Shown: positions 52,762 to 60,706 of the stretch, one piece after another | Position numbering within the stretch: position 1 is the first letter of the stretch | Layout of the letters: every line of letters starts with the position of its first letter | Origin: Flaviramulus_B aquimarinus | GTDB taxonomy: Bacteria > Bacteroidota > Bacteroidia > Flavobacteriales > Flavobacteriaceae | Assembly: GCF_039543205.1 (NCBI RefSeq) | Contig: NZ_BAABJH010000006.1 | Coordinates: forward strand, 186,001-250,000 | DNA length: 64,000 bases | Direction of reading: 5' to 3' | Translations under genes and position numbers: made by a program | Notes under the pieces: model-generated | The model's input: only the letters and a program-made list of their open reading frames with translations | What the model was told of the DNA's origin: nothing | Databases searched by the model: none

Positions 52762-53544
52762 TTATTTAACGCCTTTAAACCATCTATTGTATAAGTAAAA
52801 CCACAATGTTGGATGATAGTATAGTTTATTGTTTATAGATTCTTTGCTATTAATTTTGGTTTTCATATTATCAGATTGAATATCCTTTATAGCTTTTTTT
52901 AACAATGGCAATGCTTTGGCTAATTGCAGATAGGTATAGGTCATAAAATTATCTTTAGCCGTTATGGTATCCGTTATAGTATCTTGGTAAAGGATATTTC
53001 CCGTATCAATGCCCTCATCTACTAAATGTACCGTTACACCACAGTTATTATTGTCTTTGTTTATTAAAGCCCAATAGGCACCGTGTAAACCTCTGTATAA
53101 AGGTGTCATTCCTGAATGAATATTAATAAATTTAGCATCAATACTCTCTAACGTTTTTTTTGATAGAATTCTGGTGGTAACAATAATAACAATATCTGGG
53201 TTTAGTTTTTTAAGAAGCGCTCGTCCTGCATCAGAATTTATAGAAGGGACTTCATTCGTTTTTTTGGCTTCAAAAGGCGATTCCTTTATATTATTTCGGT
53301 CTAAAATATCTTGAAACCTTCTTTTTGATGTGATATTTATATATGAAACTGCAAAAAGTCTAAATAACAATTGCCCTAAAACATGAATAATCCCAAGTTT
53401 TTTAATCCTTCGTTTTAATAATTTTGATGTAGGTTCACCCTTGTCTATAATAATACTTTCAATATTAAATTCAGCTTTTAAATTTTCATATACCATTTTT
53501 GGGTAGTACCAATCACCAACTATCATTATTATTTTCTTTTCCAT
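52762..53544 (-). CDS. Formyltransferase-family enzyme, 260 aa
   Basis: The catalytic triad of formyl transferases is present: Asn141, His143 (INIHSGMTPLYRG) and Asp180 (EGIDTGNI). These enzymes pass a formyl group from N10-formyl-tetrahydrofolate to an amine, for example methionyl-tRNA, glycinamide ribotide, or the amino group of a nucleotide-linked sugar. A housekeeping Fmt also has a C-terminal OB-like domain; this protein is short and lies in a glycan cluster, so N-formylation of an amino sugar or of the aminoacyl group is more likely. It ends the minus block. It is cytoplasmic. Confidence 0.88.
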   Translation of the reverse strand: MEKKIIMIVGDWYYPKMVYENLKAEFNIESIIIDKGEPTSKLLKRRIKKLGIIHVLGQLLFRLFAVSYINITSKRRFQDILDRNNIKESPFEAKKTNEVPSINSDAGRALLKKLNPDIVIIVTTRILSKKTLESIDAKFINIHSGMTPLYRGLHGAYWALINKDNNNCGVTVHLVDEGIDTGNILYQDTITDTITAKDNFMTYTYLQLAKALPLLKKAIKDIQSDNMKTKINSKESINNKLYYHPTLWFYLYNRWFKGVK

Positions 53545-53571
53545 GCAGCTTTAATAAAGTAAATTATAGAA

Positions 53572-54507
53572 TTATTTTTTTGCTTTTATAAAATCGGCTA
53601 CGACGTTAGCTATAATAGTTCTTCCATGATTATTCCAATGCAAGTCGTAAATTAGAGTAGGAGGCTCTTTTGAATTTTCAAAAGGTAGGGCAAAGTCAAT
53701 AATTGGATATCCATTTTCTCTACAATACTCTAAAAAAAGGGGACTGCTCGTTTTAGAATTTAATAAAAAAGCCATTTTATTTTTATCAAAACCAAAAGTA
53801 TTAATTAAGCTTTTAAAATTCTCTAATTTTTTTAAGTCTTTATCTCTTTCTTCGGATTCACTTACTGATTTTGGTTTTTCCTTAATAATATTAATAGCCA
53901 TATCTTTAATAGGATCTACAATTCCAATAGCAGAGGCATAAGCCAGTAGTTTAAACTCATCTCTGATTTTAAACAAAGGTGATTTTAGTAGTTTTATTCT
54001 TTGATAATTGGGTGTATAAGCAGAATTATCTAAATCATTGTTGTACTTTATATAAAATATGATGTGATCAATAGCCTTAAAATGTTCTTGATAAGCTTGA
54101 ATTAAATACAATTGGTTTGCTAAATCATAGCCTGCATATCCATATTCGTAGACTTCTACATTTTTTAATAAACCTTCAATCTTTTTACCTATTGAATTAG
54201 AATAATTCTGGTGCATACCTTCTATAAAAGAATCTCCAACTAAAGCTATTTCTGTTTTATCATCAGATGGTTGGAAATCTCGATAAGAATTAAAACCAAA
54301 ACTGTTTATATGATATTCAGAATAATTTTGTCTTCTATTGCCTGTTACGGCAAATCCTGTTTGGTTTGGTAAGCTTTTTTCGACGTCATAGGCATCAATA
54401 TAACGTATTGGAACATCTTTATATAAGTGAAAAACACGAACTACAAGCTCTAAAGCAATTATTATAAAGAATATATATAGTGTACATTTTATAAAAAGCT
54501 TTTTCAT
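53572..54507 (-). CDS. Anchored SGNH/GDSL-type hydrolase (DltD/AlgX-like), 311 aa
   Basis: An N-terminal helix (about residues 5-25) anchors an extracytoplasmic SGNH domain, the topology of DltD and of AlgJ/AlgX-type acetyltransferases. Ser93 in ALVGDSFIEGMHQN is the nucleophile, and DLHWNNHG near residues 288-295 supplies the Asp/His pair. In such systems the MBOAT moves the acyl group across the membrane and the SGNH protein places it on the glycan. Here the MBOAT lies on the other strand, 4 kb away. Plain esterase activity is the alternative. It is 27 bp from the formyltransferase and 5 bp from the next gene. Confidence 0.85.
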   Translation of the reverse strand: MKKLFIKCTLYIFFIIIALELVVRVFHLYKDVPIRYIDAYDVEKSLPNQTGFAVTGNRRQNYSEYHINSFGFNSYRDFQPSDDKTEIALVGDSFIEGMHQNYSNSIGKKIEGLLKNVEVYEYGYAGYDLANQLYLIQAYQEHFKAIDHIIFYIKYNNDLDNSAYTPNYQRIKLLKSPLFKIRDEFKLLAYASAIGIVDPIKDMAINIIKEKPKSVSESEERDKDLKKLENFKSLINTFGFDKNKMAFLLNSKTSSPLFLEYCRENGYPIIDFALPFENSKEPPTLIYDLHWNNHGRTIIANVVADFIKAKK

Positions 54508-54512
54508 AAACT

Positions 54513-55760
54513 CTATTTCATGAATTTAATTTGCTGAGCACTAGAATCACTCGAAATCACATACGTATCTTCTTGATTTTTAAGCTTAAAAACATTAATA
54601 TCGAGATAAGACTTAATATTTAAGTATAGAAAATTGTTAACGTGTTTTATTAAAAAATTATAATTGGTATCCTTTTTAATATCTATTTTTACTAAATCTT
54701 TAAAATCGGATAAGTTATTAAGATTAGTTGTTTTAGCGTTTAAGTTTTGTGTATTAGCTTGCTTCTTGTTTTTAAGAAAATATGTGAATTTATGAAACTT
54801 AACATCTAAACCCTTTTTTCGCATATAAGCTTTTAATTCAAAAAAAGCATAATAAGCAAACCCAATACTTTTTGATACTATAGAATTAATATCGTAAATA
54901 ATGTGATATTCAAAATTGTATTCAAGGGTGGACATTCGTTTCTTATAATCAAAATACCCTTTAGAAAAATCTAGTGTTTGTACTTGGTTATCAAAACACC
55001 AACTAATTAATTTTAAGTTGTTTACATAGCCCATGTTAAATTTTGAATAATCAACATCAAAAACAGTTATGGCATCTATTAGCGTGTTTTCAGTATGGTA
55101 ATTATATGTAATAGCTATTGGGACTTGATTGTCATAAACAACAAAAAGAGATGCTTTTTTTTCTAAAATTAAAGGGTAAGCAACTTCTTTGTAAAAATTC
55201 CATTCGGAAGGTTCTAAGTTGTTATATGAAATTTGCTTATCAGAAAACTTTTTTTGTAGAAGTTCCAAAAATGAATCAAATAAGTCATCATATTGTTTTT
55301 TATCAATATCTCCAAAAAACATTTTTGTAGATATATCAAAACATGTATCTAAGCGCTTATTAAATTTGCGCATTTTCATTCTGGTATTCTTACTAAACGT
55401 ATTTAACAGATAATCATCAATACTTTTAAACTTGTTTAAATGTATTAAGAAACCTGGGTATTGAACTGATTTTAGAATTTTTAAATTTTTTGGTAAGTTA
55501 TGTACTGTCTGCTCTGTGTCTGTTAAAACATCATAAATTACAAAGGTTTTATTTTCAAAATCTTTGTGGTTATGTATTTTATAATAATTTCCTTTTGTTA
55601 AGTTTTTGCCAATATTAAAAAATAGAGCGGGTAATTTACTTTTATAAAATGAAGTACCTTCAATAAACTGAAATCTTTTTATTTGTTTATTTTTAAAAAA
55701 ATGTTTCTTCCAAATTTCTTGAAAGGTATTTGCATTAAAGGGACTGTTTTTTGTTTTCAT
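54513..55760 (-). CDS. GNAT/FemAB-like protein in glycan cluster, 415 aa
   Basis: The central part has a basic loop (NTRMKMRKFNKRLDTCF), a helical pair, then KKASLFVVYDNQVPIAITYN, and a C-terminal ITVFDVDYSKFNMGYVNNLK with DFSKGYFDYKKRMS. This is the pattern of the CelD/BcsL-like (Acetyltransf_6) and FemAB-type GNAT proteins found in exopolysaccharide clusters. A tail of about 90 residues follows without recognisable domain. It lies 5 bp before the SGNH gene and 24 bp after the methyltransferase. The acyl donor and acceptor are unknown; the fold assignment is probable. Confidence 0.75.
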   Translation of the reverse strand: MKTKNSPFNANTFQEIWKKHFFKNKQIKRFQFIEGTSFYKSKLPALFFNIGKNLTKGNYYKIHNHKDFENKTFVIYDVLTDTEQTVHNLPKNLKILKSVQYPGFLIHLNKFKSIDDYLLNTFSKNTRMKMRKFNKRLDTCFDISTKMFFGDIDKKQYDDLFDSFLELLQKKFSDKQISYNNLEPSEWNFYKEVAYPLILEKKASLFVVYDNQVPIAITYNYHTENTLIDAITVFDVDYSKFNMGYVNNLKLISWCFDNQVQTLDFSKGYFDYKKRMSTLEYNFEYHIIYDINSIVSKSIGFAYYAFFELKAYMRKKGLDVKFHKFTYFLKNKKQANTQNLNAKTTNLNNLSDFKDLVKIDIKKDTNYNFLIKHVNNFLYLNIKSYLDINVFKLKNQEDTYVISSDSSAQQIKFMK

Positions 55761-55784
55761 TTAAAATTAATAAATGATTGAAAT

Positions 55785-56516
55785 TTAATACGCTTTTTTA
55801 CAAATGACATGTAGATGGCCAACTTTATCTTTTGGCATTAATTGACTCTCGATTTCAATAATTGAAAAGCCTGAATTTCTAAGCGTTTTAATAATTCTAT
55901 CTTCTTTAAACCAAATATTTTGTGGCTGGTTTGCATTCAAGAACTTCCAATTAAATTTATTTCCAATTTTTAGCCAAGGTAATTTATATTTATTGGTTTT
56001 TTCATTTCTAAAAATCCTAAATAGGTTAACTAAGCAACTTAATATAGGATTATAAAATTTAACGTTCCAATTAAGAAAAGAAAATAAGTATGTACTATCA
56101 TTTTTGCCAATTCTATAGGCTTCTTTTAGGCTTTGAGTCATTAAATCTTCATTCATAAAGCATAAAACTTGTTGCAAATAGATTAGATAATCAAATTCAT
56201 TATCGTTATAATCAATAAGATTAGCGGTATCTGCAACTCTAAAATTTATTGAAGAATTAATTTTTTTTTTCTTTTCATTACAGAACTTAATCATATTTTC
56301 TACATAATCAAAAGCGTCAAGGGTAGTAAAGCCAAATTTTTCGACTTCGAAAATAATTCTACCGCCACCTGTGCCAGCCTCTAAAACCTTTCCTTTTTTA
56401 TTGAGTAGATATTTTTTTATTAAATAATCTTCAATTGGCAATAACTCTTTTTTTTCAGACCAAACTTTAAATAATATATCTGAATAGAGTACTTTGTTTA
56501 AGTCTTTATGTTGCAT
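55785..56516 (-). CDS. Class I SAM-dependent methyltransferase, 243 aa
   Basis: Motif I is LEAGTGGGRIIFEVEKFGF (about 40-58), the SAM-binding loop; DAFDYVENMIKFC is the acidic strand end (motif II), and DNEFDYLIYLQQVLCFMNED gives post-motif II. The topology is that of a Rossmann-fold methyltransferase without a target-specific domain. In this setting it may methylate a sugar or an aminoacyl group. It is 26 bp from its neighbours on both sides and belongs to the minus block. Confidence 0.88.
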   Translation of the reverse strand: MQHKDLNKVLYSDILFKVWSEKKELLPIEDYLIKKYLLNKKGKVLEAGTGGGRIIFEVEKFGFTTLDAFDYVENMIKFCNEKKKKINSSINFRVADTANLIDYNDNEFDYLIYLQQVLCFMNEDLMTQSLKEAYRIGKNDSTYLFSFLNWNVKFYNPILSCLVNLFRIFRNEKTNKYKLPWLKIGNKFNWKFLNANQPQNIWFKEDRIIKTLRNSGFSIIEIESQLMPKDKVGHLHVICKKAY

Positions 56517-56542
56517 AATTATTACTGCTATTTAGCTATAAG

Positions 56543-57613
56543 CTACTCATTTAAACGATACAAAGGGAAAAAAGAGGATTCTTTATCATGAACTTTGTTT
56601 TTCTTGCATAGAGCCTCGTATATTTCTTTATTTGTAATAAGTTTCCAAACAAAAAATGGATGATATTCATCTGAAAATGACGATTTGAATCGAAATAAGG
56701 AATCATTTTCATTGGCTCCTAAACCGCCGCCAAGATTAAAATTTTTATAACCTTCTTTGGTCGCTTTTATTCTCATTTGGTCTATAAGGAATTTTGTTCC
56801 ATTTAAATGTAAAAACTTTTCGTCAGAACCAGATAAATGGTATTGTACCATAGTGTTTGTTTTTATAAACATACAACTAGATACTACTTTTTTTGTTTCA
56901 TTATCAATAGCAAGTAAGACCTCGGTTTTAAAATCTTTAGAAGAATTAAAACTTTCAAAATAGTCATCACTAAAAAAATAAAGGTCTTTGGCATTTATGC
57001 GCTTCATATTTTCGTAATATAAAGTTTTGAATTTTTGAAAATCTTCTTTAGTTTCAGCAATCTTTAATGTTAAAAGCCTATTAGCTTTGTTTACATGGGT
57101 TTTTAATCGTCTTTGATAGTCCCTTTTTTGTATTTCTAATGGTTTTGATATATTGATATTGACTATTTTTCCTAAATAAGATAACTTTCCAAAATAAGAA
57201 GATTCACCTAAATTTGAAAAAAGAATATTCTGAAATGTTAAATACGGGTTTAGCCTTACAAAAACACTAACAATCTTCTTTTTATTAAAAAAATCAAGTA
57301 GGGTTTGCTCGTAATTTGATGTATTGAAATTTAAAGGTGTTTTACTGCCTATAGGTCCAGAATACCCATAAACTGATATGGCATCATAAAAATCAGAGCC
57401 ATTTATCTTTCTTATCAATAAGGGCAAGCCAATAAAGATGTCGTTATTGGTATATTTAATTAAAACAGCTTTATCTGATTCTGATTTTGAAATTTGATGA
57501 TAATCGTAAGTGTGATAAAAACCGTAGTCATCTACACTTTGTAAAAATTCATTCCATTCCTTCTTTTCTGTTAGAATTTCTATTTTCACTAATTCATTTT
57601 TACTGTTAATCAT
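56543..57613 (-). CDS. FemABX-like GNAT protein, 356 aa
   Basis: It has the tandem GNAT layout of FemABX/Acetyltransf_6 proteins: AVLIKYTNNDIFIGLPLLIRK, a basic hinge KRDYQRRLKTHVNKANRLL, VLLAIDNETKKVVSSCMFIK, and a final YKNFNLGGGLGANENDSLFR segment that recurs in exopolysaccharide-cluster members. FemABX enzymes transfer aminoacyl groups from tRNA to muropeptides; related glycan-cluster proteins may add amino acids to sugars. The donor is unknown. It lies 38 bp from the ATP-grasp gene and 26 bp from the methyltransferase. Confidence 0.8.
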   Translation of the reverse strand: MINSKNELVKIEILTEKKEWNEFLQSVDDYGFYHTYDYHQISKSESDKAVLIKYTNNDIFIGLPLLIRKINGSDFYDAISVYGYSGPIGSKTPLNFNTSNYEQTLLDFFNKKKIVSVFVRLNPYLTFQNILFSNLGESSYFGKLSYLGKIVNINISKPLEIQKRDYQRRLKTHVNKANRLLTLKIAETKEDFQKFKTLYYENMKRINAKDLYFFSDDYFESFNSSKDFKTEVLLAIDNETKKVVSSCMFIKTNTMVQYHLSGSDEKFLHLNGTKFLIDQMRIKATKEGYKNFNLGGGLGANENDSLFRFKSSFSDEYHPFFVWKLITNKEIYEALCKKNKVHDKESSFFPLYRLNE

Positions 57614-57651
57614 TTAATACTTTAATTAAAGTTAATAGAAACATATAAACT

Positions 57652-58692
57652 TTAGTTAAAGAACCTTTGTTCTGCACCAATACTTTTAATTAGTCTATCA
57701 TATTTAGAAAAAATAATATTTTCTTTATAATTATTGTATTGAGACAAATTTGTATGCCCATTAAGCCATGCTATGTATATGGCTGCAATATTTATTCCTG
57801 ATTCATGAGAAAACGGGTATCCTCCACCAAATCTAGGATTAAGTTCTAGAACATATGGTTTGTCTTTTACTAGAAATACATCGCAATCTAAATTACCAAT
57901 ATGTTTTAAGGCTTGACTTAGTTTTTTTCCCAATGCTTCAAATTGGGTGTTTATAATTGATTTTGCTCTATCGGTTTCTCCAGAGCGCATAATTAATTTT
58001 TCTTTAGTAAAACTGCCATAATAGTTACCATCAAAATCATTAAGGATATCCATTCCATATTCAATACCGTCAAGTTTTTCTTGAATTAAAATGGTTTGTT
58101 CTACACCTTCTAAGGTGCTTTTATTTGATACGTTTTTTTTAAGATTAATGACCAGAAGTTTATACGTAAGTTTTAATTCTTCAATGGATTCTGGATAATT
58201 AATATCAATAGAGCTGCTTCCCCAACGAGGTTTTAAAACCAATGGAAACTCTAGCTTTTTATCTTCAATATCATTTATTGCCTTATTTAGATCAATATAT
58301 GTTTTTGGCGTATTGAACTTTGATTTTTTTAAGAAATTAAATGTTTCCCATTTATCAAAACATGTATCAATTATTGACGGGCAGGATATGATTGCTTTTG
58401 CTCCATTGCGCTCAAATAAACCCTTATTATCTGCTATTATCGGTAATTCTAAATCATTTAATGAAATGATGGCCGTAACGGCGTTTTCCTTTACAATCTT
58501 TATTAATGTAGAAATATAGTTTTTATCATAGATACTGGGAACTACAAAGGATAAATCAGCATCCATAAGAGCTGGCGCATGCATTTGCTCGTCGACAGCT
58601 ATAACATTACCTTGACCATTTAAAGCTTTCTTAAAATAGTTTACAAGATAGTTTCTTCTTCCTGCACATGTAAAAAGTATGTTCTGCATCAT
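57652..58692 (-). CDS. ATP-grasp enzyme, carbamoyl-phosphate-synthase-like, 346 aa
   Basis: It begins NILFTCAGRRNYLVNYFKKA and carries the ATP-binding LVLKPRWGSSSIDINYPES (about 166-184), plus ELNPRFGGGYPFSHESG (about 298-314), both also found in the paralogue at 15576-16544. ATP-grasp enzymes join a carboxylate to an amine through an acyl-phosphate. Beside FemAB-like and formyltransferase genes, it may attach an amino acid to a sugar. Two adjacent Met codons open the frame. It is 7 bp from the initiating sugar transferase gene, so the two are probably cotranscribed. Confidence 0.86.
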   Translation of the reverse strand: MMQNILFTCAGRRNYLVNYFKKALNGQGNVIAVDEQMHAPALMDADLSFVVPSIYDKNYISTLIKIVKENAVTAIISLNDLELPIIADNKGLFERNGAKAIISCPSIIDTCFDKWETFNFLKKSKFNTPKTYIDLNKAINDIEDKKLEFPLVLKPRWGSSSIDINYPESIEELKLTYKLLVINLKKNVSNKSTLEGVEQTILIQEKLDGIEYGMDILNDFDGNYYGSFTKEKLIMRSGETDRAKSIINTQFEALGKKLSQALKHIGNLDCDVFLVKDKPYVLELNPRFGGGYPFSHESGINIAAIYIAWLNGHTNLSQYNNYKENIIFSKYDRLIKSIGAEQRFFN

Positions 58693-58699
58693 AGGTTTA

Positions 58700-59320
58700 T
58701 TAAGAATTCTGATGGCTAGATTTTCTTAATTCTTCCAAATCTAACATATTCGGGTCATATAATGTATTATCGTATACGAATACTTTTCTAATAGTTTTAA
58801 AAAATATGGAAATGTCTGTTAAAAATGATAAATTATTAACATATTCGATGTCCTTTGCTAGTTTATCATCCCAACTTAACAAATTTCTACCTGAAATTTG
58901 AGCTAAGCCTGTTACGCCAGGTCTTATAGAATGCCTTATTTTTTCTTCGGGAGTATAATAGGGTAGGTAATGTACTCTTAAAGGTCTTGGTCCAATTAGG
59001 CTCATATCACCTTTTATGATATTAATTAACTGAGGTATTTCATCAAGTGATGTCTTTCTTATAAATGAGCCAAACTTGGTAACTCTATCAGCATCTGGCA
59101 ACAATTTTCCATTGCTGTCTTTTTTATCGGTCATTGATTTAAATTTTATGATGCTGAAAATTTTTTCGTTTTTCCCAGGACGCTTTTGATAAAAAAATGG
59201 ATTTCCTTTATTAATAAAAAGTAATATTAAATACACTATTAATACTATTGGGGAAAGCATAATTAACCCTGTAAACGCCAAAAAGAAATCAATAATTCTT
59301 TTAAAAAAATTCTTATACAT
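58700..59320 (-). CDS. Initiating sugar phosphotransferase (PglC/WcaJ-type), 206 aa
   Basis: It moves a sugar-1-phosphate from a nucleotide sugar to undecaprenyl phosphate, the first step of a lipid-linked glycan. This is the short monotopic form: one re-entrant helix (about 12-38), then PFFYQKRPGKNEKIFSIIKF, the catalytic Asp93-Glu94 in SLDEIPQLINIIKGDMSLIG, and PGVTGLAQISGRN. The gene is followed by an ATP-grasp ligase and preceded by a 222-bp gap without a gene. It lies at the inner face of the cytoplasmic membrane. The sugar is not evident, although in PglC relatives it is an acetamido sugar. Confidence 0.92.
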   Translation of the reverse strand: MYKNFFKRIIDFFLAFTGLIMLSPIVLIVYLILLFINKGNPFFYQKRPGKNEKIFSIIKFKSMTDKKDSNGKLLPDADRVTKFGSFIRKTSLDEIPQLINIIKGDMSLIGPRPLRVHYLPYYTPEEKIRHSIRPGVTGLAQISGRNLLSWDDKLAKDIEYVNNLSFLTDISIFFKTIRKVFVYDNTLYDPNMLDLEELRKSSHQNS

Positions 59321-59542
59321 TTTTCTTCAAAATAAATTTTATACTAATTCAAAAATAATGCTATCTTTTTTAAATTTCGATGTTTATTGTAATATTTGGT
59401 CTTAATCATTATTTTCTCGATGAAAACTAAATAATAATAGGTTTATTACATCAAATGAAATAGTATTTGTGAAATGACATTAAGTAGAAAAACATATAAA
59501 TAAGTTTTTCTAGTAGATTTATATGTAACGATTAATAATGTT

Positions 59543-60706
59543 TTATAATGATTTGTATTCCTCTAAAATGGCTTGCCAAACATTTTTTTGTTCGTAATTA
59601 TTGATAACATTTTGCCTTGATTCTACACCCATTTTTTTTAATATTTCTTTATTGGAAAGTGCATATACCATGGCTTGATATAATGAATCTATATCTTTTT
59701 TTGGAATGATAAATCCATGTTCTTCATGTTTTATAATTTCATTACATCCATTAATATCTGTAACAATACTAGCTAGTTCCATTGAACTGGCTTGCATAAC
59801 AACATTAGGAAAGCCCTCGCGATAACTAGGAAATGCCAAAACATTTGATATGGCAAAATAAGGTCTAACATCGGCTGCCCATCCTGTTGCTATAATATTT
59901 GGATTTATATCTATGGTATTTGTGGTTTCTGGTAATAAAGGATCCAAATCTTTTTCAACACCACCAATTAAAAGCAATTTTATGTTTTTAAATTCAGTAC
60001 TTAATTTATCGAAAGCTTCAATAAGTTCATTAATTCCTTTATCTTTTACTAATCGGCCAACAAAAACAAAAACAAAATCGTTTTCTTTAATTTTTAGTTC
60101 GTTTTTAAGCGTGTGTTTTTGTTTATTATTATAGAGGTTAGGATCAAAATGATTGGTGTCTATACCATTAGAACTACCATTAGCAATGATTTTAATTTTT
60201 TCTTTTTTAGTTATTTTTTCATCTAGAATGATATCTTTTAAACCAAATGAGTTGGGGTATACTTTGGTCGCACATCTATAGGTAATACGTTCAACAGTTA
60301 TGAGTACCTTTTTTTTGATTCCTGTTGACTCAACTAATGGTAGTCCAGCAACGGTATGCAGCCTATTTGGGACCCTTGCCATTTTAGCAGCTATCATGCC
60401 TAAAGTTCCAGCCTTGGGGGTGTGTGAGTGTACAATAAATGGTTTTTCTTTTTTTAATATTTTATAGAGTTTAAATAATGCAATTAGGTCTTTAATTGGA
60501 GTGATTTTTCTGGTCATATTGACCGTAATTGCTTTTACGCCTTCATTTTTAGTAAATTCCTCTAATTGTTTTAAGCTTCCACTTTTAGAAGTTATGCCTA
60601 CAACTTCAAAATGTTTAGAAACATAGCTTAATTGACCTTTTAGTAGAGTTGTTAATGAACCTGGAACTGTTGTTATTCTAATTATTTTTTTCTTGTCTAT
60701 ATTCAT
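59543..60706 (-). CDS. Glycosyltransferase family 4, 387 aa
   Basis: GT-B enzyme with an N-terminal acceptor domain (KIIRITTVPGSLTTLLKGQL) and the IVHSHTPKAGTLGMIAAKMA segment seen in CapM/PglA-like enzymes. The donor domain has FVFVGRLVKDKGINELIEAF and YREGFPNVVMQASSMELA, in which the second Glu of EX7E is replaced by Gln, a change I have seen in this Bacteroidota subgroup. It should add the next sugar to the undecaprenyl-linked unit. The ATG directly follows the stop of asnB upstream in the same direction with no gap, so they are cotranscribed. Confidence 0.9.
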   Translation of the reverse strand: MNIDKKKIIRITTVPGSLTTLLKGQLSYVSKHFEVVGITSKSGSLKQLEEFTKNEGVKAITVNMTRKITPIKDLIALFKLYKILKKEKPFIVHSHTPKAGTLGMIAAKMARVPNRLHTVAGLPLVESTGIKKKVLITVERITYRCATKVYPNSFGLKDIILDEKITKKEKIKIIANGSSNGIDTNHFDPNLYNNKQKHTLKNELKIKENDFVFVFVGRLVKDKGINELIEAFDKLSTEFKNIKLLLIGGVEKDLDPLLPETTNTIDINPNIIATGWAADVRPYFAISNVLAFPSYREGFPNVVMQASSMELASIVTDINGCNEIIKHEEHGFIIPKKDIDSLYQAMVYALSNKEILKKMGVESRQNVINNYEQKNVWQAILEEYKSL

